Shown here: positions 1 through 7,983 of the stretch, in pieces
Position numbering within the stretch: the first letter of the stretch is position 1
Layout of the letters: the number at the start of each line of letters is the position of its first letter
DNA from: DATFES01 sp035457725
GTDB lineage: Bacteria; Pseudomonadota; Alphaproteobacteria; CACIAM-22H2
DNA: 37,891 bases
NCBI GenBank assembly: GCA_035457725.1
Contig: DATIBC010000116.1
Coordinates: 1-37,891, forward strand
Reading direction: 5' to 3'
Position numbers and translations under genes: made by a program
Notes under the pieces: model-generated
Told to the model about the DNA's origin: nothing
Database searches by the model: none
The model's input: only the letters and a program-made list of their open reading frames with translations

Positions 1-349
1 CACGCCCAAGGGCGACCCGGTCAACAAGAGCTACCGGGTGCGCATCGCCTTGCCCGACGACACCAAGCTTCATATCGGCATGACGACCGAGATCAACGTC
101 ATCGTCGAGACGCGCGATAACGTGCTGCTGGTGCCAAGCGACGCGGTTCGCGCCGGGCGCATCTACGTCGTCGAAGACGGCATGGCGCGGCGGCGCAGCG
201 TCAAGACGGGCATCGTCGGCCGCGGCATGGTGGAAATCCGCGACGGCCTCAACGATGGGGAAAGCGTGATCGTCAACCCGCCCGATGGTCTCGCCGACGG
301 CGCGCATGTACGCCCGGTTCCGCTTTCGGCGGGCGAACCCGCGGGCTAG
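1..349 (+). CDS. HlyD/RND-type periplasmic adaptor subunit, C-terminal part
   Basis: This is the end of a membrane-fusion (periplasmic adaptor) protein; the reading frame is already open at base 2, so the start lies outside the window. About 115 residues are visible. They contain the beta-barrel ending typical of the family (a stretch around IGMTTEINVIVETRDNVLLVPSDA is recognisable in pieces), followed by a membrane-proximal domain with the GLNDGESVIV type ending. Adaptors of this kind join an inner-membrane pump to an outer-membrane channel. The next two genes are an FtsX-like permease and an ABC ATPase, 15 bases downstream, so this adaptor most likely serves a MacAB/DevBCA-like ABC exporter. 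The substrate cannot be inferred. The family call is firm; the pairing is inferred from the gene order. Confidence 0.85.
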   Translation, partial: TPKGDPVNKSYRVRIALPDDTKLHIGMTTEINVIVETRDNVLLVPSDAVRAGRIYVVEDGMARRRSVKTGIVGRGMVEIRDGLNDGESVIVNPPDGLADGAHVRPVPLSAGEPAG

Positions 350-363
350 GGCGCGGCCGCGTC

Positions 364-1608
364 ATGCCGCTCAGTTTGGACATCGCCGCCTCGCATCTCC
401 TGTCGCGCCGACGGCAGAGCGTGGTGTCGATCCTCGGGGTGGCGCTCGGAGTCGGCTTCTTCATCGGCATGGCATCGATGATGCAGGGGTTCCAACGCGA
501 TTTCGTCGCCCGCGTAATCGATACCTCGCCGCACATCACCATCAAGGACGAATTCCGTGATCCGCCGGCGCAGCCGGTGCACGCGCTGTTCGCCGGCGGC
601 GCGGTCAGCCTGTCGGGCCTCAAGCCGAAGGACGAGCCGCGCGGCATCCGCAACGCGCGCGGCGTGATGCAGGCGCTGGCCGAGATTCCCGGAGTTCACG
701 TCGCGCCGTCGCTGACCGGCCAGGCGTTCCTGCGCTACGGCGCCAAGGACGTTTCGGGCACGTTGATCGGCATCGAGCCTGATCTCGAACGCAAGGTCAG
801 CAAGCTCGAAGGCGATCTCATCGCCGGCTCGCTCGACGCGCTCTACACGGCGCAAAACGGCGTCATCCTCGGCGAAGGGTTGGCGCAGAAGGTGGGGGCC
901 GAGCTCGGCAACACGCTCACCGCCGTGAGCCCCGAGGGCGTCATCCTGCGCGTCAAGGTGGTCGGAGTTTTCCGTAGCGGCATTACCTCGGTCGACAATT
1001 TCCAGGGCTACACGCTCCTCAAGAAGGCGCAGGTGCTGCAGGACCGCTCGAACGTCGTCAACCAGATTCGCATCCGGCTCGACGACATCACGCTGTCGCG
1101 GGCGCTGGCGCGGCGCATCGAGGAGCGCTTTGGCTACCGCAGCGAGCCGTGGGAGGAGACCAACAGCAACGTGCTCGGCATCTTCGTCATCCAGAACGGC
1201 ATCATGTACTCGACCGTGGGCGCCATCCTCATCGTCGCGTGCTTCGGCATCTTCAACGTCATCTCGACGGTGATCTACGAGAAGACGCGCGACATCGCCA
1301 TCCTCAAGTCGATGGGCTTCCGCGAGACCGACATCAAGCGGATCTTCGTCATCGAGGGCGTGCTGGTCGGTCTGGTCGGCACGGTGCTCGGCTGGTTGCT
1401 GGGCTCGGCGATCGTCGAGTTTCTCGGTAGCCTGGAGTTCAAGGTCGAGGGCTTCATCAAGGCGCAGGGCTTCGTGCTATACCGCTCGTGGACGCACTAC
1501 GGCGTCGCCGGCGGCTTCGCCATGCTTTCGGCGACGGTGGCGGCGTGGCTGCCGGCACGCAAGGCGGCGCGCGTCAATCCGGTCGACATCGTGCGAGGTG
1601 CGGCATGA
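364..1608 (+). CDS. ABC transporter permease, FtsX/MacB-like
   Basis: This 414-residue inner-membrane permease belongs to the FtsX/MacB/DevC type. It has an N-terminal membrane segment at about residues 18-40, a large periplasmic domain of roughly 230 residues, and three C-terminal membrane segments starting near residue 280. The cytoplasmic loop carries the family hallmark of the form YEKTRDIAILKSMGF, which couples the permease to its ATPase. The final residues (ARKAARVNPVDIVRG) are also typical of the family. Start ATG at 364 lies 15 bases after the adaptor stop. The stop overlaps the ATPase start by four bases (ATGA), so the two are translated as a unit. Exporters of this kind use ATP to drive periplasmic or envelope extrusion rather than classical translocation. 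The substrate is unknown. Confidence 0.9.
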   Translation: MPLSLDIAASHLLSRRRQSVVSILGVALGVGFFIGMASMMQGFQRDFVARVIDTSPHITIKDEFRDPPAQPVHALFAGGAVSLSGLKPKDEPRGIRNARGVMQALAEIPGVHVAPSLTGQAFLRYGAKDVSGTLIGIEPDLERKVSKLEGDLIAGSLDALYTAQNGVILGEGLAQKVGAELGNTLTAVSPEGVILRVKVVGVFRSGITSVDNFQGYTLLKKAQVLQDRSNVVNQIRIRLDDITLSRALARRIEERFGYRSEPWEETNSNVLGIFVIQNGIMYSTVGAILIVACFGIFNVISTVIYEKTRDIAILKSMGFRETDIKRIFVIEGVLVGLVGTVLGWLLGSAIVEFLGSLEFKVEGFIKAQGFVLYRSWTHYGVAGGFAMLSATVAAWLPARKAARVNPVDIVRGAA

Positions 1609-2348
1609 CCGCGGCGGCGCAGGCGCAGGCGCTGGCGCCGCGCGGCGCGTTGTCGCCGATCGTCGAGGCGCGGGAGGTCACCCGCACCTTGCCGGGGCCG
1701 GTGCCGGTGACGCTGGTCCGCGACATTTCGCTCGCCTTTCGCCCGGGAGAGTTTGCCGCCATCAGTGGACCGTCGGGCTCCGGCAAGTCGTCGCTGCTCT
1801 ATCTGCTGGGTCTGCTCGACGTGCCGAGCGAGGGCGAAGTGCTGCTCGATGGCGCGCCGACCAGCGGGCTGTCGCGCGACGCGCTCGCCGACTTGCGGCT
1901 GGCGCGGCTCGGCTTTGTCTTCCAGTTCCACTTCCTGCTGCCGGAGTTCACCGCCCTCGACAACGTGCTGATCCCGATGCGCAGGCTGGGCCGTCTGTCG
2001 GAGCGGGCGATGCGCGCGCGCGCCGACGAGATCCTGGCGAGCCTCGACCTCGCGCCGCAGGCGAAGAAACGCCCGGACCAGATGTCGGGCGGCCAGCGCC
2101 AACGCGTGGCGATCGCCCGCGCGCTCGCCAACGATCCTGACATACTGCTGGCCGACGAGCCGACCGGCAATCTCGACACCAAGAACGCCCACATCGTGTT
2201 CGAGATCTTCCGCGGCCTCGCCGCCCAACGCGGCAAGACGGCGATCGTCGTCACCCACGACGCCGAACTCGCGCGCATGGCGACGCGGCGCGTCCATCTC
2301 GTCGACGGCCGCATCGCCGAATTCATCGAGGAGCGGGGGCCGATTTAA
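1605..2348 (+). CDS. ABC transporter ATP-binding protein, MacB/LolD-like
   Basis: This 247-residue ATPase powers the preceding permease. Walker A is GPSGSGKSS at residues 55-63, the signature is SGGQRQR at 161-167, and Walker B plus the catalytic Glu is ILLADEPTGNLD at about 180-191. The switch His is in VVTHD. I chose the ATG at 1605 because it overlaps the permease stop as ATGA; a longer in-frame reading from 1488 would overlap the permease gene by 120 bases and add an arginine-rich tail with no family match. LolD, MacB and DevA ATPases are closely similar, so the ATPase alone does not tell which exporter this is. The adaptor upstream favours a MacAB/DevBCA-type pump over LolCDE. Confidence 0.92.
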   Translation: MTAAAQAQALAPRGALSPIVEAREVTRTLPGPVPVTLVRDISLAFRPGEFAAISGPSGSGKSSLLYLLGLLDVPSEGEVLLDGAPTSGLSRDALADLRLARLGFVFQFHFLLPEFTALDNVLIPMRRLGRLSERAMRARADEILASLDLAPQAKKRPDQMSGGQRQRVAIARALANDPDILLADEPTGNLDTKNAHIVFEIFRGLAAQRGKTAIVVTHDAELARMATRRVHLVDGRIAEFIEERGPI

Positions 2349-2489
2349 GCGGGATTGGCGCGCCCGAGGATGGACGCCGCCCTAGTCGTCGTCGCGCGAT
2401 AGTCTGGCAATCATTGCGGCGATCGCCGTTTGCCGGTCGTTCCGCATCGAGATTACAATGCACAGCGGCTCTCCGGCCGGGGACGACGC

Positions 2490-5400
2490 ATGAATTGCGG
2501 AACCTGCGGAAGCACCAATCCGAGAGGTAAGAGATTTTGCGGTGAATGCGGGTCTCCGCTCGCGCGCGCTTGCGGCGCGTGCGGGGCGGAGAATCCGCCG
2601 GGCAACAAATTCTGCGGCGATTGCGGCACGCTCTTGAACGACGCCGCTCGCGCAGGCGCGACGGGGACCGCGGTACAGCCAAATGGCGCGCCGGGGGAGG
2701 CCGCAACGCAAGCCGAGCGTCGCCAGCTTACCGTGATGTTTTGTGATTTGGTCGGCTCGACGGCGCTGGCGACGCGCCTCGATCCCGAAGATCTGCGAAA
2801 TATCCTCGACACATACCGGCGCTGCGTCGGCGATATCACGGCCCGTTACCACGGCAGTGTCGCCAAGTACATGGGCGATGGGGCGCTGATCTATTTCGGT
2901 TACCCGCTTGCTCACGAGGACGCCGCCGAGCGCGCGGTGCGCGCTGCGCTCGACATTGTCGAGAATGTGCCGCGGCTTGAAACGGGCGAAGGACTGCACG
3001 TCCGCATCGGTGTCGCCACCGGCCTCGTCGTCGTCGGCGATCTCGTCGGCACCGATTACGGACACGAGCGCGGTGTGGTCGGTGAAACCCCGAACCTGGC
3101 GGCCCGGTTGCAGGCGATCGCGGCGGCGGATGCGGTCGTGATTGCGGCCAGTACGCGGGAGCTTCTAGGCGCACTTTTCGAGTGCCGAGAGCTCGCCCCC
3201 TTCGAAGCGAAGGGCTTTGCCGAACCGGTGCACGCCTGGCAGGTACTCAGCCTGAGCGCCATCGAAAGCCGCTTCGATGCGTTCCATTCCGAAGCGAATT
3301 TGACCCATCTGGTGGGGCGCGAGGAAGAAATCGACCTGCTGCTCCGCCGCTGGCGACAGGTTAGGGACGCCGAGGGGCGCGTCGTTCTGTTCACCGGCGA
3401 ACCTGGCATCGGCAAGACGCGAATCGTTCGCGCGTTTCAGCAGACCCTAAGCGAGGAGGCGCATACGCGCCTTCAGTATTTCTGCTCGACTTATCACCGC
3501 ACGAGCGCGCTCTACCCGTTCATTAGCCAGCTCGAACGAGCCGCCGGTCTACGGGCGGACGATACTACGAGCGTCAAGCTTGATAGGCTCGAAGCCCTGC
3601 TTGCGGGTTCGAGCAAAAACCTTGCGCATGACACGTCTATCATCGCGTCCTTGATGTCGATACCGTCTGACGTTCGCTATCCACGGCGCGAGTTCAGCCC
3701 ACAACGACGCAGAGAGGAAACGCTCATCGCTTTGCTGGCGCAGCTCGAGGGGCTGGCGGCGCGCGAGCCCGTGCTGATCATCTTCGAAGACGCGCACTGG
3801 ATCGACCCCACTTCGATGGAGCTGTTGGACCGCATCGTCGACGTGGTGCAAAACTTGCCCGTTCTGCTCGTCGTCACGGCGCGACCCGAGTTCGTGACGA
3901 CTTGGGCCGGGCGGCCGCATGTCACCATTCACTCGCTCAATCGACTGGGTCGCCGTGACGCGACGGCGATGGTCGAGCGGCTGACGGGCGGGCGTGTTCT
4001 CCCGCGTGAAATCGCCGATCAGATCATCGAGCGAACCGACGGCGTTCCGCTGTTTCTCGAGGAACTGACGAAAACGGTGCTCGACTCAGGACTTCTTGCC
4101 GATGCCGGAGGCCGTTTCGAGTTGCGCGGCCCGCTGCCGCCGCTGGCGATCCCCACGACATTGCATGACTCGCTGATGGCGCGTCTGGATCGGTTGGCCT
4201 CGGTCAAGGACGTTTTGCAGATCGGCGCGATCATCGGCCGGGAATTCTCCTATGAGTTGCTTGCCGCGGTCGTACCGCTGGACGACCGGCGACTGCGCGA
4301 GGCGCTTTCCCAGGCGGTCGCATCAGGCTTGATCTTTGGTCGTGGTGTTCCGCCCGAGGCGACATTTTCGTTCAAGCACGCGCTGATTCAGGACACCGCG
4401 TATCAGTCGCTGCTGAAGGCGAGTCGACAGCAGTATCATCTGCGAATCGCCAGGGTTCTCGAGGAACGGTTCCCGAGACTCGCTGAGACGCAGCCGGAGA
4501 TACTGGCCCAGCATTATTCCGAAGCCGGTCAGCCTGAAAAAGCGATCGACTATTGGCAACAAGCCGGACGACTCGCGGCGCAGCGCTCGGCCAATGTCGA
4601 GGCTGTGACCCACTGCGAACGCGGGCTAGAGCTTCTGTCGGTTCTTCCCGAGACCAGGGCGCGCGATGGGCGTGACCTTGCCATTCAGATGACGATCGGA
4701 CCGGCGCTGGTCGCCGCCCGCGGTTTTGCCGATCAGGGCGTCGGGCGCGCCTACGCGCGCGCCTGGGAGCTATGCCGGCGCCTCGACGACCAACCGCATT
4801 TGCCCATCGTGTTGCGAGGACGGCAGGTCTTTCATCGCATACGCGGCGAGCTGGACAAGGCGCGGGAGTTTTCGGAGCAGCTCTTGGCGTTGGCCGAGCG
4901 GCGGAAGGATCCTGCGTTGATGGTCGGGAGCTGTCAGGCGCTCGGGCAGGATCTTTTCCAGATGGGCGAGCTGCGCTCGGCTCGGAAAACCGTCGATCGC
5001 GGCATCGCCCTATTCGATCCCGCCCAGCACCGAGTTCACAATTGGCCTGGTGGACAACCCGGCGAGCAATGCTTTCTCTACAGTGCGTTTGCGCTGTGGA
5101 TGCTTGGGTACCCGGAGCGGGCCCGGCGGCGAAGCGAGGAAGCGCTCGCCTTGGCGAGATCGCTGGCGAACCCGGCGAACCTCATCAATACACTGGCGTT
5201 CGTGGCGCTAATTCACGTATTTCGAAGGGAACTGGCCGCCGCCGAGCAACGGGCGGAGGCGACCATGGCGTTGTGCACCGAGCAGAAAAATCCGTACTTT
5301 TTGGCGTGGTCGAGGATCTTGCGTGGCTGGGCGTGGTCGGCTTCCGGGCGCAAAGACGCCGGCGTCGCCGAAATCGACCAGGGACTGGCCGCCTACCGGG

Positions 5401-5861
5401 CGACCGGCTCACAGGCATGGCTCCCTTATTTTCTTGGACTGCAGGCCGAAACCTATCTTCGAGCGACCCGGCACTCCGACGGACTCGTCGTGGTCTCCGA
5501 GGCGCTTGCGGTCGGCGAAACAACCGGGGAACGCTGCTGGCAGGCAGAGCTAAATCGGATCAAGGGAGAGCTGCTCTTGGCTGCATCGCCCGAAAACCGA
5601 GCGAGCGCAGAAGACTGCTTCTCCCGGTCGCTCGACATCGCGCGCAGGCAGCATGCGCGATCATGGGAACTGCGCACTGCGACCGGCCTTTGTCGTCTCT
5701 GGCAGGGCGATGGCCGGAACGTGGACGCGCGCGCGCTTCTTGCGCCGGTTTACGGTTGGTTCAAGGAAGGCGATGACACGCCGGATCTGATGGATGCCGA
5801 AACGCTGCTCGGTCGGCAGGGTCGGGCGAGCGCGCCGCCGCGCGCCAAGTCATCGCTCTGA
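2490..5861 (+). CDS. Zinc-ribbon class III nucleotide cyclase with AAA/STAND ATPase and helical repeats
   Basis: This 1123-residue multidomain signalling protein opens with two zinc ribbons, CxxC pairs at Cys3/6/17/20 and Cys28/31/42/45. A class III adenylate/guanylate cyclase domain follows at about 79-255. It has both metal-binding Asp residues (Asp86 in FCDLVGST, Asp130 in YMGDGAL), a substrate-type Lys126, and the Asn202/Arg206 pair in NLAARLQ, so it looks catalytically complete. A NACHT/STAND-like ATPase comes next, with Walker A GEPGIGKT at 303-310 and a Walker B-like LIIFEDAHWID. The last 500 residues are alpha-helical TPR-like repeats. I prefer ATG 2490 over the upstream in-frame ATG 2430 because the protein then begins directly with the first zinc ribbon. 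The protein is cytoplasmic with no membrane segment. The ligand sensed and the choice of ATP or GTP are unknown. It stands alone between the exporter operon and the antitoxin relic. Confidence 0.88.
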   Translation: MNCGTCGSTNPRGKRFCGECGSPLARACGACGAENPPGNKFCGDCGTLLNDAARAGATGTAVQPNGAPGEAATQAERRQLTVMFCDLVGSTALATRLDPEDLRNILDTYRRCVGDITARYHGSVAKYMGDGALIYFGYPLAHEDAAERAVRAALDIVENVPRLETGEGLHVRIGVATGLVVVGDLVGTDYGHERGVVGETPNLAARLQAIAAADAVVIAASTRELLGALFECRELAPFEAKGFAEPVHAWQVLSLSAIESRFDAFHSEANLTHLVGREEEIDLLLRRWRQVRDAEGRVVLFTGEPGIGKTRIVRAFQQTLSEEAHTRLQYFCSTYHRTSALYPFISQLERAAGLRADDTTSVKLDRLEALLAGSSKNLAHDTSIIASLMSIPSDVRYPRREFSPQRRREETLIALLAQLEGLAAREPVLIIFEDAHWIDPTSMELLDRIVDVVQNLPVLLVVTARPEFVTTWAGRPHVTIHSLNRLGRRDATAMVERLTGGRVLPREIADQIIERTDGVPLFLEELTKTVLDSGLLADAGGRFELRGPLPPLAIPTTLHDSLMARLDRLASVKDVLQIGAIIGREFSYELLAAVVPLDDRRLREALSQAVASGLIFGRGVPPEATFSFKHALIQDTAYQSLLKASRQQYHLRIARVLEERFPRLAETQPEILAQHYSEAGQPEKAIDYWQQAGRLAAQRSANVEAVTHCERGLELLSVLPETRARDGRDLAIQMTIGPALVAARGFADQGVGRAYARAWELCRRLDDQPHLPIVLRGRQVFHRIRGELDKAREFSEQLLALAERRKDPALMVGSCQALGQDLFQMGELRSARKTVDRGIALFDPAQHRVHNWPGGQPGEQCFLYSAFALWMLGYPERARRRSEEALALARSLANPANLINTLAFVALIHVFRRELAAAEQRAEATMALCTEQKNPYFLAWSRILRGWAWSASGRKDAGVAEIDQGLAAYRATGSQAWLPYFLGLQAETYLRATRHSDGLVVVSEALAVGETTGERCWQAELNRIKGELLLAASPENRASAEDCFSRSLDIARRQHARSWELRTATGLCRLWQGDGRNVDARALLAPVYGWFKEGDDTPDLMDAETLLGRQGRASAPPRAKSSL

Positions 5862-5984
5862 TAACACATAGTCGCAACCGCCCCGCACGACCGCGCGCGG
5901 ATCTGGCTGCGATGACCCGACGGCGCGGAGTCGTGGTGTCACCATAGCGCACGGCATCGAGGCGGCGCGACGACGATACCGCGC

Positions 5985-6191
5985 CGGTTTCCTCGGCGTC
6001 CACCCGACCCGATCGACGCGATCAAGTTCCGGCTCGAGCAAATGGGGTTGGGTCAAGCGCACCTCGCGCGCGTGCTTGGCTCGCGACCACGCGCCTCGGA
6101 GATCCTCGCGCACCGCCGCCGCCTGACGCTGCCGATGATCCGAAAACTGCGCGACGCGCTCGACATTCCCGCCGAGTCGCTGATCGCCTGA
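5985..6191 (+). pseudogene. HigA-type antitoxin (XRE helix-turn-helix), N-terminally truncated relic
   Basis: The frame ending at the TGA 6189-6191 encodes a stretch from PPDPIDAIKFRLEQ through LIA. It matches the C-terminal half of HigA-family antitoxins: the linker PPDPIDAIKFR, the helix-turn-helix QAHLARVLGSRPRASEIL, and the LTLPMIRKLRDALDIPAESL ending. The frame is open only back to a TGA at 5913-5915, and it holds no ATG, GTG or TTG start that would give the N-terminal half, so the usual 120-140 residue protein is missing its front. No HigB-type toxin is recognisable on either side. I read it as the remains of a toxin-antitoxin locus. The 413-base stretch between the cyclase gene and the SCP2 gene holds only this relic and the palindromic repeat at 6221. 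Confidence 0.7.
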
Positions 6192-6220
6192 GACGCAATT
6201 GGCCAGGACGCAAACGAGGC

Positions 6221-6252
6221 GCGGGCTCATGGTTCGACAAGCCCGCCATGAG
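6221..6252. repeat. Palindromic intergenic repeat with two alternative stems
   Basis: Two nested perfect inverted repeats overlap here: gcgggct (6221-6227) with agcccgc (6240-6246), and ctcatgg (6226-6232) with ccatgag (6246-6252). The core with GGTTCGACAAG resembles the small REP-like palindromes scattered in many alphaproteobacterial genomes. It sits between a plus-strand relic and the end of a minus-strand gene, where it could also act as a terminator, although there is no T run. Confidence 0.5.
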
Positions 6253-6275
6253 GAACTGTTCGCTTCGCTCGCGCG

Positions 6276-6590
6276 TCAATCCTTGAGCTTGAGGACGTCG
6301 TCCATCTTCATGGCGATACGGATATCGCCCTTGATGCGCATCTTGCCGGCGAGCATCAATTTAAGTCCGCTGGCCTCGCGGGCCATGATCCGTTTGAAGT
6401 CGTCCAACCCGACGATGATGTTGAGGTCGCTGGCGAGATCCTGGTTGTGCACTGCATTGGGCGTCGCCGCGCCGTCGATGTAGATCACTCCCTCTCCACC
6501 GTTGAAAGTTATCTTGATCGTCTTCTTGACCACGCCGTTGTCCGCGCCGATGCGACGGCGGACGTCCTCGGTCAGCGTCGCGATGTCCAT
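6276..6590 (-). CDS. SCP2 sterol-binding domain protein
   Basis: This is a single-domain SCP-2 (sterol carrier protein 2) family protein of about 104 residues. Features visible are the ITFNGGEGVIYIDG strand pair, the middle DLNIIVGLDDFKRIM segment and the LMLAGKMRIKGDIRIAMKM ending, in which a hydrophobic tunnel for lipids or sterol-like ligands is usual. It is cytoplasmic with no signal peptide. The ATG at 6590 is preceded by a good ribosome site (GGGGAG, six bases away). A GTG at 6614 would overlap the stop of the oxygenase gene as GTGA and add eight residues. Either way it is the downstream partner of the Rieske oxygenase, which suggests it carries or presents a hydrophobic substrate for that enzyme. 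The pairing is inferred from gene order. Confidence 0.85.
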   Translation of the reverse strand: MDIATLTEDVRRRIGADNGVVKKTIKITFNGGEGVIYIDGAATPNAVHNQDLASDLNIIVGLDDFKRIMAREASGLKLMLAGKMRIKGDIRIAMKMDDVLKLKD

Positions 6591-6610
6591 GACGCGCTCC
6601 CCGCCGCCGC

Positions 6611-7855
6611 TCACGGCGCCGTCGCGCCGGCGCCGTCGCGCGGCCCATTCGAGCCGATCTGTTGCACGCCGCGCGCATAGCGGCTGACGAGCTGCCGCCA
6701 GGCGATGACCGGAATGTCGTTGGGCGTAAGGTATTCCTGCTGCCAGCCGTCGCCGTTGGTGTAGCCGTCCTCGAGTCCTTCGCGCGCCATTACGTCGTCG
6801 CCGTTGAACTCGTCGAACACCAGCGGCCCCCAGAAATCATCGACCAGGCGCCGGAAAACGGCGGCTTCCTTGAGGTCGGGACAGTCGTCCTTGGTCGAGA
6901 TCTGGAAATACATGTGCGATTTTTTGTCGATCGGGACGTAGAACTCGTAGGCCGACATGCCGCGTTTGGGAAAGTCGAACACCGAGACGCCGCACGGCAT
7001 CCAGATGCCGACGCTGGGAATGACGAGGTCGAGTTCCTCGCCGAATTTGAGCTGCGCCGACGTCACCTCGGTCGCCTCGCCGATGTCGCCGCTCCAGATC
7101 GGCTCGTAGTTCTCCGACAGCGAATCGAGCAGACCCTTCGGCCCGTCGCCGGTACGGATGTCGAGCAGTTTGGCGTGATCGGGCTTGGCGGCGATTCCCA
7201 TCGGATAGATTCCGTCGAGCGCGCCGGCGATCCGCGAATTGCGGTGGATGTAAACGTGGGTCGAATCGAGACCGTTCTCGCACGCCCAGCGCCAGTTCGA
7301 GTCGACCTTGATGCGCCGCCCGTGGGCGACGCGGTTCGCGTCGAGGAAACCGAGCGGAACGTCGTCGGCTAGCGGCGGCGGCTCGATGTCGCCGATGAAG
7401 ACGAAGACCAGACCTTGCGCCTCCTCGATCCGGTAGGTCTTGACCGCCATCTTGCCGATCAATTCGCAAGCGGGATCGGTGAGGATGGTCCGCAACACGC
7501 CGGTTTTCCAGTCGTAGGTGAAGCCGTGGTACCAGCACGTCACGGTGTCCTTGGTGAAGCACTCGAAGCGGTACGACAGCGGCACGCGGCGGTGCAGGCA
7601 GCGATCCTCGAGCGCGTAGACCTTGCCGTCGACCCGGCGGACGATGATCGGCTCGCCGAGAACTTTCTGCGCTAGCGGCTTGCCGTCGGCGAGCTCGTAA
7701 GCCCAGCAGATCGGGTACCAGTGGTTGCGCAAGCCGAGATCGGCCTGCCGATACAGCTCCCACGTCTTGCGCAGGGCGCGAATGCTTTTCGGGGTCTGAA
7801 TCTCGAAACGGCCGCCCGCCGCGGCTGCGGCCGATGCTGAACCTGCTGCATTCAT
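6611..7855 (-). CDS. Rieske non-heme iron oxygenase, carbazole-dioxygenase-like alpha subunit
   Basis: This is a 414-residue aromatic-ring-hydroxylating type oxygenase. The Rieske [2Fe-2S] site is Cys86-x-His88 and Cys107-x2-His110. The catalytic domain shows the mononuclear iron motif Asp197-x2-His200-x3-His204 in GLDSTHVYIHRNS, and a later acidic FNGDDVMAREG segment that carries the carboxylate ligand in CarAa-type enzymes. RNHWYPICWAYEL near residue 43 and the DxxHxxxH spacing place it with the carbazole 1,9a-dioxygenase/LigX-like group, whose members work as homotrimers with a separate ferredoxin and reductase. Neither partner is encoded here. Start ATG 7855 follows a 128-base gap containing a palindromic operator, and the stop abuts the SCP2 gene. 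The substrate is unknown; the lipid-binding neighbour hints at a hydrophobic ring compound. Confidence 0.88.
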   Translation of the reverse strand: MNAAGSASAAAAAGGRFEIQTPKSIRALRKTWELYRQADLGLRNHWYPICWAYELADGKPLAQKVLGEPIIVRRVDGKVYALEDRCLHRRVPLSYRFECFTKDTVTCWYHGFTYDWKTGVLRTILTDPACELIGKMAVKTYRIEEAQGLVFVFIGDIEPPPLADDVPLGFLDANRVAHGRRIKVDSNWRWACENGLDSTHVYIHRNSRIAGALDGIYPMGIAAKPDHAKLLDIRTGDGPKGLLDSLSENYEPIWSGDIGEATEVTSAQLKFGEELDLVIPSVGIWMPCGVSVFDFPKRGMSAYEFYVPIDKKSHMYFQISTKDDCPDLKEAAVFRRLVDDFWGPLVFDEFNGDDVMAREGLEDGYTNGDGWQQEYLTPNDIPVIAWRQLVSRYARGVQQIGSNGPRDGAGATAP

Positions 7856-7917
7856 GTCGGCGTCTCCCCGCGGCGTTTTGTCGACATACTAGCGTAGCGG
7901 CGGCCGGCCGACTCTGC

Positions 7918-7947
7918 AACATTGTTTACAGTATTGTTAACAATGTT
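7918..7947. promoter_or_regulatory. Palindromic operator upstream of the Rieske oxygenase gene
   Basis: A 7-base perfect inverted repeat, aacattg (7918-7924) and caatgtt (7941-7947), encloses a second perfect palindrome, ttgttaacaa (7934-7943). It is an AT-rich island in GC-rich surroundings, 63 bases upstream of the oxygenase ATG and just after the GntR gene. The position and symmetry fit a binding site for the adjacent GntR/FCD regulator. This is inferred, not shown. Confidence 0.6.
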
Positions 7948-7983
7948 ACGACAAACGCGCCAAGGCGGCGAGCAAGAAAGTGA

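Noticed and set aside
1605..2348. The ABC genes considered as the LolCDE lipoprotein exporter
   Set aside because: There is a single permease and an HlyD-type adaptor upstream, which LolCDE lacks; a MacAB/DevBCA-like exporter fits better.
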